A DNA stretch of 6,718 bases, from positions 1-6,718 of the forward strand of contig JBMNOF010000104.1 in the NCBI GenBank assembly GCA_050942925.1, given 5' to 3'. Made by a program: the position numbers and the translations under genes. How positions within the stretch are numbered: the stretch's first letter is position 1; the number at the start of each line of letters is the position of its first letter. Positions 1 to 5,453 of the stretch are shown piece after piece. This DNA is from Spyradocola sp050942925. Lineage in GTDB: Bacteria; Bacillota; Clostridia; Christensenellales; UBA1750. Below the pieces are notes generated by a model. It had not been told where the DNA came from. It was given only the letters and a program-made list of their open reading frames with translations, and made no database searches.

Positions 1-10
1 CGCCGCTGCG

Positions 11-42
11 GAAGAAAAAGGAAGGGGCGCCGCCCCTTCCTT
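11..42 (-). terminator. Intrinsic terminator, minus strand, for the cadA unit
   Basis: A 10-bp perfect stem, AAGGAAGGGG (18-27) with CCCCTTCCTT (33-42), has a CGCCG loop. Read on the minus strand it is followed directly by TTTTTCTTC (17 down to 9). It lies 84 bases past the minus-strand ATPase stop and is the first hairpin with a U-tract in that direction, so it probably ends the HMA protein/ATPase transcript. On the plus strand there is no U-tract after it. Confidence 0.7.
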
Positions 43-46
43 GCAT

Positions 47-70
47 CCCCGCGGAATCGGGGTGGTTTTT
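47..70 (+). terminator. Weak hairpin plus T-tract, possible plus-strand terminator
   Basis: CCCCG (47-51) can pair with CGGGG (58-62) around a 6-nt loop, followed by TGGTTTTT on the plus strand. The stem is only 5 bp, so this is at most an accessory to the stronger plus-strand hairpin just downstream. Confidence 0.25.
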
Positions 71-80
71 CGACATCCTA

Positions 81-120
81 AAGGCCCCCGGAACCCTTGG
101 TTCCGGGGGCCTTGTTTTTC
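81..120 (+). terminator. Strong intrinsic terminator, plus strand, for a gene left of the window
   Basis: A perfect 15-bp stem (81-95 with 99-113, AAGGCCCCCGGAACC and its complement) with a CTT triloop is followed by GTTTTTC on the plus strand. On the minus strand the bases after the stem are TAGGATGTCG, with no U-tract. The polarity therefore fits a gene entering from the left, converging on the minus-strand ATPase. Minus-strand transcripts must still pass this stem 13 bases after the ATPase stop, where it may protect the mRNA 3' end. Confidence 0.7.
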
Positions 121-125
121 TGCGC

Positions 126-2012
126 TCAGAGGTTTTTTACGAACAGGGCGCGGATGGCGTTGAGCACGGCCAGGATCATGACGCCCACGTCCGCGAAGAT
201 CGCCAGCCACATGTTGGCGATGCCCAGCGCGCCCAGCACCAGGCAGATGAACTTGACGCCGATGGCAAAGCCGATATTCTCGTACACGATCCGCAGGCAC
301 TTGCGGGAGATGCGGATGGCCTTGGAGATCTTCATCGGGTCGTCGTCCATCAGGACCACGTCCGCGGCCTCGATCGCCGCATCCGAGCCCAGGGCGCCCA
401 TGGCGATGCCGATGTCCGCGCGGCGCAGCACCGGCGCGTCGTTGATGCCGTCGCCAACGAACGCGAGGCGGGCGGCTTCAGGCTTCTCCGCGAGGAGCTC
501 CTCCACCTTGGCGACCTTGTCCGCGGGCAGCAGCTCGCTGACCACGCGGTCCACGCCGAGCTCGGCGGCCACCTGCTCCGCGACCCGCTTGGCGTCGCCC
601 GTGAGCATGACGGTCTTGCGCACGCCCGCCTGCTTGAGCTCCGCGATGGCGCGCTTGGCGGTGGGCTTGATCACATCGGAGATCACGATGTGGCCCGCGT
701 ACTTGCCATCCACGGCCATGTGGATGATCGTCCCCACGCTGTGGCAGGGCAGGAAGGCGATCCCCAGGCGGTTCATGAGCTTGTCGTTCCCCGCGGCGAC
801 CTCTACGCCGTCCACGCGCGCCACGACACCCCCGCCGCTGATCTCCTGGATGCCGGACACGCGGCTGCGGTCCAGCGCCTTGCCATACGCCCGCTGGATG
901 CTCTTGGCGATCGGGTGCGAGGAGGCGCTTTCGGCCAAGGCCGCGTACTCCAGGAGCTTCTGGTTCTCCATCTCGCTGTGGTGGATGCCGCACACCTCAA
1001 ACACGCCCTGCGTCAGCGTGCCGGTCTTGTCAAAGACCACGATCTGCGTCTTGGACAGCGTCTCCAGGTAGTTGGAGCCCTTGACGAGCACGCCCGCCTT
1101 GCTCGCCCCGCCGATGCCCGCAAAGAAGGACAGCGGGATGCTGATCACCAGCGCGCACGGGCAGGAGATGACCAGGAACGTCAGCGCCCGGTAGATCCAG
1201 GACTCCCAGTCCGCCGCAAGGCCCAGGAACACCGCCCGCACCACCGGCGGCAGCACCGCCAGCGCCAGGGCCGCTATGCACACCACCGGCGTGTAGACGC
1301 GCGCAAACTTGGAGATGAAGTCCTCCGACTTCGACTTGCGCGAGGAGGCGTTCTCCACAAGGTCCAGGATTTTGGAGACCGTGGACTCGCCAAACTCCTT
1401 GGTCGTGCGCACCTTCAGCAGCCCGCTCATGTTGATGCAGCCGCTGAGGATCTCGTCGCCGACCCCGACCTCGCGCGGAAGGCTCTCGCCCGTGAGCGCC
1501 GCGGTGTTCAGCGTCGAGGCGCCCTCCAGCACCACGCCGTCGATGGGCACCTTTTCGCCCGGCTGCACGACCAGCACCGTGCCGATCTCCACCTCGTCCG
1601 GGTCGACCTTCTCGATCTTCCCGTCCACCTCCACATTCGCGTAGTCCGGCCGGATGTCCATCAGCTCGCTGATGTTGCGGCGGCTCTTGCCCACCGCGTA
1701 GCTCTGGAACCACTCGCCCACCTGGTAGAAGAGCATCACCGCCACGGCCTCCGTGTAGTCTCCGCTCTTCTCGTAGAGCGCCAGGGCGATGGCGCCCACC
1801 GTCGCAATGGCCATCAGGAAGTTCTCGTCAAAGATCTGCCGGTTCCGAATGCCCTTGCCCGCCTTGCGCAGGATGTCGTACCCGATGACCAGATAGGGCA
1901 CCAGGTACAGAAGGAAGCGCGTCACGCCCGACACGGGCAAGAAGTTCAGCACAATCAACAGCGCGGCTGCAACGAGAATGCGGACGAGCAGGATCTTCTG
2001 TTTCCGATTCAT
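126..2012 (-). CDS. cadA: Zn/Cd/Pb-exporting P1B-2 ATPase (ZntA/CadA type) without an N-terminal HMA domain
   Basis: This 628-aa integral-membrane pump should couple ATP hydrolysis to export of divalent soft metals. Visible landmarks are the TGES actuator loop, CPC in the transport helix (C284-P285-C286), the phosphorylated Asp of DKTGT (D328), the nucleotide-binding His-Pro (H366-P367), MLTGD, and GDGINDAP (G520-P527). Subgroup P1B-2 is supported by N579 and K587 in the seventh helix and D608-x-G610 in the eighth. The 21-residue K-to-D spacing equals that of E. coli ZntA (K693, D714). There is no YN or MxxSS copper signature. The protein begins with a hydrophobic stretch (about residues 6-26) and has no metal-binding domain, which the upstream 72-aa gene supplies as a separate protein. 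AGGAGG (2022 down to 2017) lies only 4 bases before the ATG. Zn, Cd and Pb cannot be told apart from sequence, so the symbol is by family. Confidence 0.93.
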   Translation of the reverse strand: MNRKQKILLVRILVAAALLIVLNFLPVSGVTRFLLYLVPYLVIGYDILRKAGKGIRNRQIFDENFLMAIATVGAIALALYEKSGDYTEAVAVMLFYQVGEWFQSYAVGKSRRNISELMDIRPDYANVEVDGKIEKVDPDEVEIGTVLVVQPGEKVPIDGVVLEGASTLNTAALTGESLPREVGVGDEILSGCINMSGLLKVRTTKEFGESTVSKILDLVENASSRKSKSEDFISKFARVYTPVVCIAALALAVLPPVVRAVFLGLAADWESWIYRALTFLVISCPCALVISIPLSFFAGIGGASKAGVLVKGSNYLETLSKTQIVVFDKTGTLTQGVFEVCGIHHSEMENQKLLEYAALAESASSHPIAKSIQRAYGKALDRSRVSGIQEISGGGVVARVDGVEVAAGNDKLMNRLGIAFLPCHSVGTIIHMAVDGKYAGHIVISDVIKPTAKRAIAELKQAGVRKTVMLTGDAKRVAEQVAAELGVDRVVSELLPADKVAKVEELLAEKPEAARLAFVGDGINDAPVLRRADIGIAMGALGSDAAIEAADVVLMDDDPMKISKAIRISRKCLRIVYENIGFAIGVKFICLVLGALGIANMWLAIFADVGVMILAVLNAIRALFVKNL

Positions 2013-2016
2013 GGTT

Positions 2017-2022
2017 CCTCCT
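2017..2022 (-). promoter_or_regulatory. Ribosome binding site of the P1B-2 ATPase
   Basis: A perfect AGGAGG on the minus strand sits just 4 bases (AACC) from the ATG at 2012. It fixes the start codon; the spacing is shorter than the usual 6-9 bases. Confidence 0.7.
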
Positions 2023-2058
2023 TCTGCCCCGGCGCGCTGTCGAGGCCATACAAATCAT

Positions 2059-2078
2059 ATATGCTTACTTGTTCATAT
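2059..2078. promoter_or_regulatory. Possible second ArsR/SmtB-type operator, degenerate, before the P1B-2 ATPase
   Basis: On the minus strand the site reads ATATGAACA, AG, TAAGCATAT. The left half matches the SmtB/CzrA/CadC-type half-site (ATATGAACA). The right half keeps only the outer CATAT. It forms an AT-rich island in the 114-base gap between the HMA gene and the ATPase, overlapping a -10-like TATGAT (2059 down to 2054) for which I find no good -35. It may mark a secondary regulated promoter or a decayed operator. Confidence 0.35.
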
Positions 2079-2093
2079 GTTTTCGCGCGGAGA

Positions 2094-2111
2094 GGCCCCC
2101 TTGCGGGGGCC
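2094..2111 (-). other. GC hairpin between the HMA gene and the ATPase gene
   Basis: GGCCCCC (2094-2100) and GGGGGCC (2105-2111) form a perfect 7-bp stem with a 4-nt loop. No U-tract follows on either strand, so it is unlikely to be an ordinary terminator. It lies 15 bases past the small gene's stop. Such intercistronic stems often set the mRNA ratio between a small upstream gene and a large membrane protein downstream; that role here is inference. Confidence 0.45.
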
Positions 2112-2126
2112 GGTTGGACGAGGACA

Positions 2127-2345
2127 TCAGACGTAGACTTCGCAGTCGTCCTCGATGCGCTTGCAGTTGGCGCGGACCTGCTGCATGACGGCCTTGGGAT
2201 CGTTTCCCTCCATAAACTCCACGATCATCTTCAGCGTCATGAAGTTCACCGTCGCCTTGGCAACGCCCGGGGTCCGGCAGGCGGCTTCTTCCATCTTATT
2301 GGCGCAGTTCGCGCAGTCGACGTCGATCTTGTAGGTCTTCTTCAT
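2127..2345 (-). CDS. Small HMA-domain metal-binding protein, Zn/Cd/Pb type
   Basis: A 72-aa cytosolic protein made of a single ferredoxin-like HMA domain. The metal site is D10-C11-A12-N13-C14. An Asp just before the first Cys is the hallmark of HMA domains of zinc/cadmium/lead pumps such as ZntA, whereas copper domains carry M-T/M-C-x-x-C. The TPGV segment after helix 1 and the second strand rich in V, F, M and I fit the fold. Further cysteines at 23, 61 and 68 (DDCEVYV tail) could add ligands. An upstream in-frame ATG would add 10 residues, but AGGAGG (2360 down to 2355) lies 9 bases before the ATG at 2345, so I chose that start. It precedes, in the same transcript, a P1B-2 ATPase lacking an HMA domain, and is most simply that pump's detached metal-delivery or sensor domain. 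No enzymatic motif is present. Confidence 0.85.
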   Translation of the reverse strand: MKKTYKIDVDCANCANKMEEAACRTPGVAKATVNFMTLKMIVEFMEGNDPKAVMQQVRANCKRIEDDCEVYV

Positions 2346-2354
2346 ATCTGTTTT

Positions 2355-2360
2355 CCTCCT
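2355..2360 (-). promoter_or_regulatory. Ribosome binding site of the small HMA protein
   Basis: AGGAGG on the minus strand, 9 bases before the ATG at 2345. It decides in favour of the MKKTYK start over the upstream in-frame ATG at 2375. Confidence 0.75.
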
Positions 2361-2411
2361 GTCTGTCCGGCTCATGCCGGGAGCGTTGGGATAAACTCTT
2401 CATTTGCCAGC

Positions 2412-2435
2412 TTAAACAATTAAGTAATTGTTTAA
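2412..2435. promoter_or_regulatory. ArsR/SmtB-family operator (perfect 11-2-11 palindrome)
   Basis: TTAAACAATTA (2412-2422) and TAATTGTTTAA (2425-2435) are exact inverted repeats separated by two bases. An AT-rich dyad with a 2-base centre is the architecture of ArsR/SmtB/CadC operators (12-2-12). It starts about 4 bases after the predicted start of minus-strand transcription, so a bound repressor would block escape from the HMA/ATPase promoter. The likely ligand is the ArsR-family protein at 5454-5834; that pairing is inferred from context. Confidence 0.75.
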
Positions 2436-2445
2436 CTGTGCCTAT

Positions 2446-2474
2446 AGAATACACCAACCCTGCCCGGGCGTCAA
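2446..2474 (-). promoter_or_regulatory. Sigma-70-type promoter of the HMA protein/P1B-2 ATPase unit
   Basis: On the minus strand, TTGACG (-35, 2474 down to 2469) and TATTCT (-10, 2451 down to 2446) are separated by exactly 17 bases. Transcription would begin near 2439, about 94 bases before the HMA gene start. The palindromic operator follows at once. Confidence 0.75.
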
Positions 2475-2630
2475 GGGGGGGCGCAGCGCTTTTTCCCATT
2501 TGGGCAAAAGGTCCTTCCAATTTGGAAAACGGGTCGAAGAAAAACGCCGAATTTCCGGCGATCCTGGACCGATCTTCGCTTTGGAGCAAAAAACCTTCCG
2601 ATTGGGCGATACAAACGCGGGTCCGGCGTT
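2475..2630. other. Divergent intergenic region with repeats, no gene seen
   Basis: Between the two divergent promoters, about 155 bases hold no convincing gene. They contain an imperfect direct repeat (2497-2525 and 2579-2606) and three small dyads with ATTT-like cores: CCCATTTGGG (2495-2504), TTCCAATTTGGAA (2515-2527), and CGCCG/CGGCG (2545-2560). Read on the minus strand, the last is followed by TTTTTCTTCG and could weakly stop minus-strand transcripts coming from the copA side. CGAAGA (2535-2540) and TCTTCG (2573-2578) flank that hairpin as an outer inverted repeat. I do not recognise a riboswitch or a named regulatory RNA. Confidence 0.5.
2497..2606. repeat. Imperfect direct repeat, two copies of about 28 bases, 81 apart
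   Basis: Copy A (2497-2525) and copy B (2579-2606) share, in order, C-(A)-TTTGG-(A)-GC, AAAA, and CCTTCC-R-ATT-K-GG. The last 13 bases match at 11 of 13 positions. Alignment needs small gaps. Copy B ends about 24 bases before the copA -10 box. Copy A lies upstream of the -35 of the divergent promoter. The copies may be paired binding sites or the trace of a duplicated promoter segment. Confidence 0.5.
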
Positions 2631-2636
2631 TATACT
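2608..2636 (+). promoter_or_regulatory. Promoter of copA
   Basis: TATACT (2631-2636) matches the -10 consensus at 5 of 6 positions. A weak -35, GATACA (2608-2613), lies 17 bases upstream. A weak -35 is common for activated or tightly repressed promoters. The predicted start near 2643 places the CsoR-like site just inside the transcript. Confidence 0.55.
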
Positions 2637-2650
2637 AAAGGAGGATACGG

Positions 2651-2667
2651 ATACCCCGTAGGGGTGT
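2651..2667. promoter_or_regulatory. CsoR-type copper operator
   Basis: ATACCCCGTAGGGGTGT is a near-perfect dyad: ATACCCC, a 3-base centre, then GGGGTGT, with one mismatch in the right arm. This is the pattern of CsoR operators (TACCCC-n-GGGGTA), which control copA/copZ genes in many Gram-positive bacteria. It sits between the copA -10 box and the ribosome binding site, where repressor would block transcription until Cu(I) releases it. No csoR gene is in the window. Confidence 0.7.
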
Positions 2668-2675
2668 ATGAGAAA

Positions 2676-2681
2676 AGGAGG
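2676..2681 (+). promoter_or_regulatory. Ribosome binding site of copA
   Basis: AGGAGG, 7 bases before the ATG at 2689. It favours the MQERYDVTG start. The in-frame ATG at 2668 has no Shine-Dalgarno and touches the operator dyad. Confidence 0.8.
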
Positions 2682-2688
2682 AACCTGC

Positions 2689-5322
2689 ATGCAGGAAAGA
2701 TATGACGTCACGGGGATGACGTGCGCGGCGTGCTCGGCCCGCGTGGAGAAGAGCGTCTCCGCGCTGCCGGGCGTCCGGCAGTGCACGGTCAACCTGCTCA
2801 AAAACAGCATGGTGGTGGACTATGACCAGGCGGCGCTTACGCCGGAGCAGATTGTCCAGGCCGTGGAAAAGGCGGGCTATGGCGCGTCCCCGCAGCGCAA
2901 GGCCGGGGCAAAGGCCGCCGCCAAGGGCGAGGGTCCGGGCGCGGCGGCCCGGCAGGAGTACCTGGCCATGCGGCGGCGGGTGATCGGCTCTTTCGTCTTT
3001 ACGGTGCCGCTGTTCTACCTGTCCATGGGGCACATGATGGGATGGCCGCTGCCGTCCGCGTTTCTTGGGACGGAGAACGCGCTGGTCTACGCGCTGACCC
3101 AGTTTCTGCTTCTGCTTCCGGTGGTCTTTTTGAACTTCCGCTATTTCCGGCAGGGGTTCAAGACGCTGCTGCACGGCTCGCCCAACATGGATTCGCTCAT
3201 CGCGCTGGGCTCCGGCGCGTCGCTGGCCTACGGCGTGTACGCCCTGTACAAGATCGGCATCGGCCTTGGGCACGGGGACCTCGCCATGGTGCAGCAATTC
3301 TCCCACGACCTCTACTTTGAGGGCGCGGGCACGATCCTGACGCTCATCACGCTGGGCAAGTTCTTTGAGGCGCGGGCCAAGGGGCGCACCTCGGACGCGA
3401 TCAACGCGCTGCTCAACCTCGCGCCCAAGACTGCGACGGTGCTGCGCGACGGCGAAGAGCAGGTGATCCCGGTGGAAGAGGTGCAGCGCGGGGACGTGCT
3501 CGTGGTCAAGGCGGGCGAGAGCATCCCGGTGGACGGCGTGCTGCTGTCCGGCAGCGCATCGGTGGATGAGTCCGCCATCACGGGCGAGAGCATCCCGGTC
3601 GACAAGCAGCCGGGCGACCGCCTCATCGGCGCGACGATCAGCCGCAGCGGGTACTGCCAGATGCGCGCGGAAAAGGTCGGCGAGGAAACCGCCCTGGCGC
3701 AGATCATCCGCCTGGTGGACGAGGCCACGAGCTCCAAGGCGCCGATCGCCCAGCTGGCGGACAAGGTCGCCGGGGTCTTTGTTCCGGTGGTGATCTCCAT
3801 CGCCCTGGTCGCGGGGATCGTCTGGCTGCTGGTGGGCGCGACGTTTGAGTTTGCGCTGACGATCGCGGTGTCCGTGCTGGTGGTCTCCTGCCCCTGCGCG
3901 CTGGGCCTGGCCACGCCCACGGCCATCATGGTCGGCACCGGGCGCGGCGCGAGCAACGGCATCCTCATCAAGTCCGCGGAGGCCCTGGAGACGGCGCACG
4001 CCGTGCAGGTGGCGGTTCTGGACAAGACCGGCACCATCACGCAGGGGCGTCCGGTCGTCACGGACGCCGTCTGCCAGCCGGGCGTGACGGAGGCGGACCT
4101 GTTCTCCACCGCCGCGTCCCTGGAGGCGCTCTCCGAGCATCCCCTGGCCCAGGCCATCGTGGAATCGGCCAAGGCGCGCGGGACGGCCCTTCTGCCGGTC
4201 ACGGACTTTGCGCAGATCCCCGGCCAGGGCATCCGCGGCACGGTCGGCGGCCGGGCGTGCCTGGCGGGCAACCGCCGCATGATGGAGGCCTTCGGCGTGC
4301 AGAGCGATTCCCTGGACGCGCTGCAGAACCGCATGGCGGACGAGGGCAAGACGCCCCTGTTCTTTGCCGCGGACGGCGCGCTGCTGGGCGTCATCGCCGT
4401 GGCGGACGTGGTTAAGCCCACGAGCCGGCAGGCCATCGAGGACCTGCAGGCCATGGGGATTGAGGTCGTCATGCTCACCGGGGACAACCGCCGCACCGCG
4501 GAGGCCATCCGCCGCAAGGTGGGGGTGGACCGCGTGATCGCGGAGGTCCTGCCCGAGGACAAGGAGCGCGAGATCCGCCGCCTGCAGGAGAGCGGCAAGA
4601 CCGTGGCGATGGTCGGCGACGGCATCAACGACGCCCCGGCCCTGGCCCGCGCGGACGTGGGCATCGCCATCGGCGCCGGAACGGACGTGGCCATGGAGAG
4701 CGCCGACATCGTCCTGATGAAGAACGACCTGCTGGACGTGGCCGCCGCGGTGGAGCTGAGCCGCGCCACGATCCGCAACATCAAGGAGAACCTGTTCTGG
4801 GCGTTCTTCTACAACGCCATCTGCATCCCGATCGCGGCGGGCTGCTTCTACGCGGCCTTTGACCTGAAGATGAACCCCATGGTCGCCGCCCTCGCGATGA
4901 GCTTCAGCTCCGTCTTTGTGGTCAGCAATGCGCTGCGGCTGCGCTTCTTCAAGCCGAAACACGGCTCCTCCGCGGCGGAGGCCGCGCAGGGCCGCAACCC
5001 GTCGGACGCTTCGCCCGCGGCGTGCTGCACCGGCGCGCCGGCGTGCAGCGCTTCCGCCTGCCCCGTGCAGGCTGCTGAAAATACGGTTACAGGAGGGAAT
5101 TCCATGAAAAAGCATCTGAAGATCGAAGGCATGATGTGCCAGAACTGCGTCAAGCACGTGACCAAGGCCCTTTCCGGCATCCCCGGCGCAACGGACGTCG
5201 AGGTTCGCCTGGAGGAGAAGGACGCGTTTGTCACCGTTCCCGCGGGCGTCGCGGACGAGGCCCTGAAGGCCGCGGTCGTGGACGCGGGCTACGAGGTCAC
5301 TTCCGTCGAGACGGTCGCCTGA
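2689..5322 (+). CDS. copA: Cu+-exporting P1B-1 ATPase CopA fused to a C-terminal CopZ-like HMA domain
   Basis: This 877-aa membrane pump should export Cu(I) from the cytoplasm using ATP. In order: an N-terminal HMA domain with GMTCAAC (C12, C15); a basic Ala-rich linker (about 71-93); eight expected membrane helices; the TGES actuator loop; CPC (401-403); DKTGT (D445); His-Pro (H484); MLTGD; and GDGINDAP (643-650). Y708-N709 and M737-x-x-S740-S741 are the copper-type signatures of the last two helices. The usual protein ends soon after the last helix (about K755). Here the frame stays open through a Cys-containing linker (C779, C780, C786, C791) into a second HMA domain from M806, with MMCQNC (C817, C820). 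The product is thus about 70-120 residues longer than a typical single-HMA CopA. The HMA segment has its own ribosome binding site, so a separate CopZ is also likely. An assembly frameshift at the junction cannot be excluded. Confidence 0.93.
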   Translation: MQERYDVTGMTCAACSARVEKSVSALPGVRQCTVNLLKNSMVVDYDQAALTPEQIVQAVEKAGYGASPQRKAGAKAAAKGEGPGAAARQEYLAMRRRVIGSFVFTVPLFYLSMGHMMGWPLPSAFLGTENALVYALTQFLLLLPVVFLNFRYFRQGFKTLLHGSPNMDSLIALGSGASLAYGVYALYKIGIGLGHGDLAMVQQFSHDLYFEGAGTILTLITLGKFFEARAKGRTSDAINALLNLAPKTATVLRDGEEQVIPVEEVQRGDVLVVKAGESIPVDGVLLSGSASVDESAITGESIPVDKQPGDRLIGATISRSGYCQMRAEKVGEETALAQIIRLVDEATSSKAPIAQLADKVAGVFVPVVISIALVAGIVWLLVGATFEFALTIAVSVLVVSCPCALGLATPTAIMVGTGRGASNGILIKSAEALETAHAVQVAVLDKTGTITQGRPVVTDAVCQPGVTEADLFSTAASLEALSEHPLAQAIVESAKARGTALLPVTDFAQIPGQGIRGTVGGRACLAGNRRMMEAFGVQSDSLDALQNRMADEGKTPLFFAADGALLGVIAVADVVKPTSRQAIEDLQAMGIEVVMLTGDNRRTAEAIRRKVGVDRVIAEVLPEDKEREIRRLQESGKTVAMVGDGINDAPALARADVGIAIGAGTDVAMESADIVLMKNDLLDVAAAVELSRATIRNIKENLFWAFFYNAICIPIAAGCFYAAFDLKMNPMVAALAMSFSSVFVVSNALRLRFFKPKHGSSAAEAAQGRNPSDASPAACCTGAPACSASACPVQAAENTVTGGNSMKKHLKIEGMMCQNCVKHVTKALSGIPGATDVEVRLEEKDAFVTVPAGVADEALKAAVVDAGYEVTSVETVA
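5091..5096 (+). promoter_or_regulatory. Internal ribosome binding site for CopZ inside the copA frame
   Basis: A perfect AGGAGG lies 7 bases before an in-frame ATG at 5104. It falls inside codons for the copA linker (TGGNS). A Shine-Dalgarno this strong at the domain boundary argues that the CopZ domain is also translated on its own. Confidence 0.7.
5104..5322 (+). CDS. copZ: CopZ-like copper chaperone, internal start in the copA frame
   Basis: Starting at the internal ATG, the last 72 residues of the copA frame form a complete HMA domain of normal CopZ length: MKKHLKIEG, then M10-M11-C12-Q13-N14-C15, and VVDAGYEV before the C-terminus. M-x-C-x-x-C with no Asp before the first Cys is the Cu(I) type, unlike the DCANC protein across the intergenic region. 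CopZ carries Cu(I) in the cytosol to CopA and to copper sensors. copA followed by copZ is a common Gram-positive order; unusual here is the absence of a stop between them. Whether the cell makes the free protein, the fusion, or both cannot be read from the sequence. The internal AGGAGG makes the free form likely. A strong terminator follows 10 bases after the stop. Confidence 0.65.
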   Translation: MKKHLKIEGMMCQNCVKHVTKALSGIPGATDVEVRLEEKDAFVTVPAGVADEALKAAVVDAGYEVTSVETVA

Positions 5323-5331
5323 CCTGGCGCG

Positions 5332-5383
5332 CGAGCGGGCCGCAGGGGGGAAAAGAAACTCCCCCTGCGGCCCGCTCGTTTTT
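5332..5383 (+). terminator. Strong intrinsic terminator of copA-copZ
   Basis: An 18-bp perfect GC-rich stem (5332-5349 with 5361-5378) with an 11-nt A-rich loop is followed by TTTTT (5379-5383). It begins 10 bases after the stop and separates the copper unit from the arsR promoter. The minus strand has no T-run after the stem, so it acts in one direction. Confidence 0.9.
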
Positions 5384-5396
5384 GGCCGCACGGGCT

Positions 5397-5425
5397 TTCT
5401 CTCCCCGCCCGCTTTGTGGTACAAT
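5397..5425 (+). promoter_or_regulatory. Promoter of the arsR-araC unit (extended -10)
   Basis: TGGTACAAT (5417-5425) is an extended -10 (TGn then TACAAT, 5 of 6 to consensus). A weak -35, TTCTCT (5397-5402), lies 17 bases upstream. Transcription would start near 5432. I see no ArsR-type palindrome around it, so the regulator does not obviously control itself. Confidence 0.65.
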
Positions 5426-5453
5426 ACAGGCAAGGAAAAGGAGTGGACCCGAC

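Noticed and set aside
690..2423. A 577-codon open frame on the plus strand opposite the P1B-2 ATPase
   Set aside because: A shadow of the ATPase: it crosses the HMA gene, the operator and two intergenic hairpins, and has no domain or ribosome binding site.
2420..2448. A plus-strand promoter (TTAAGT, 17 bases, TATAGA) for copA inside the palindrome
   Set aside because: The match is poor, it would give a 240-base leader, and the copA promoter at 2608-2636 with its CsoR-like box explains expression better.
2475..2640. A riboswitch or T-box in the copA leader
   Set aside because: The small hairpins do not form an architecture I recognise, and the predicted copA start near 2643 leaves most of this region untranscribed from that promoter.
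5136..5453. A 106-codon N-terminal extension of the ArsR protein
   Set aside because: It would overlap copZ out of frame and read through the 18-bp-stem terminator. The promoter and ribosome binding site support the ATG at 5454.
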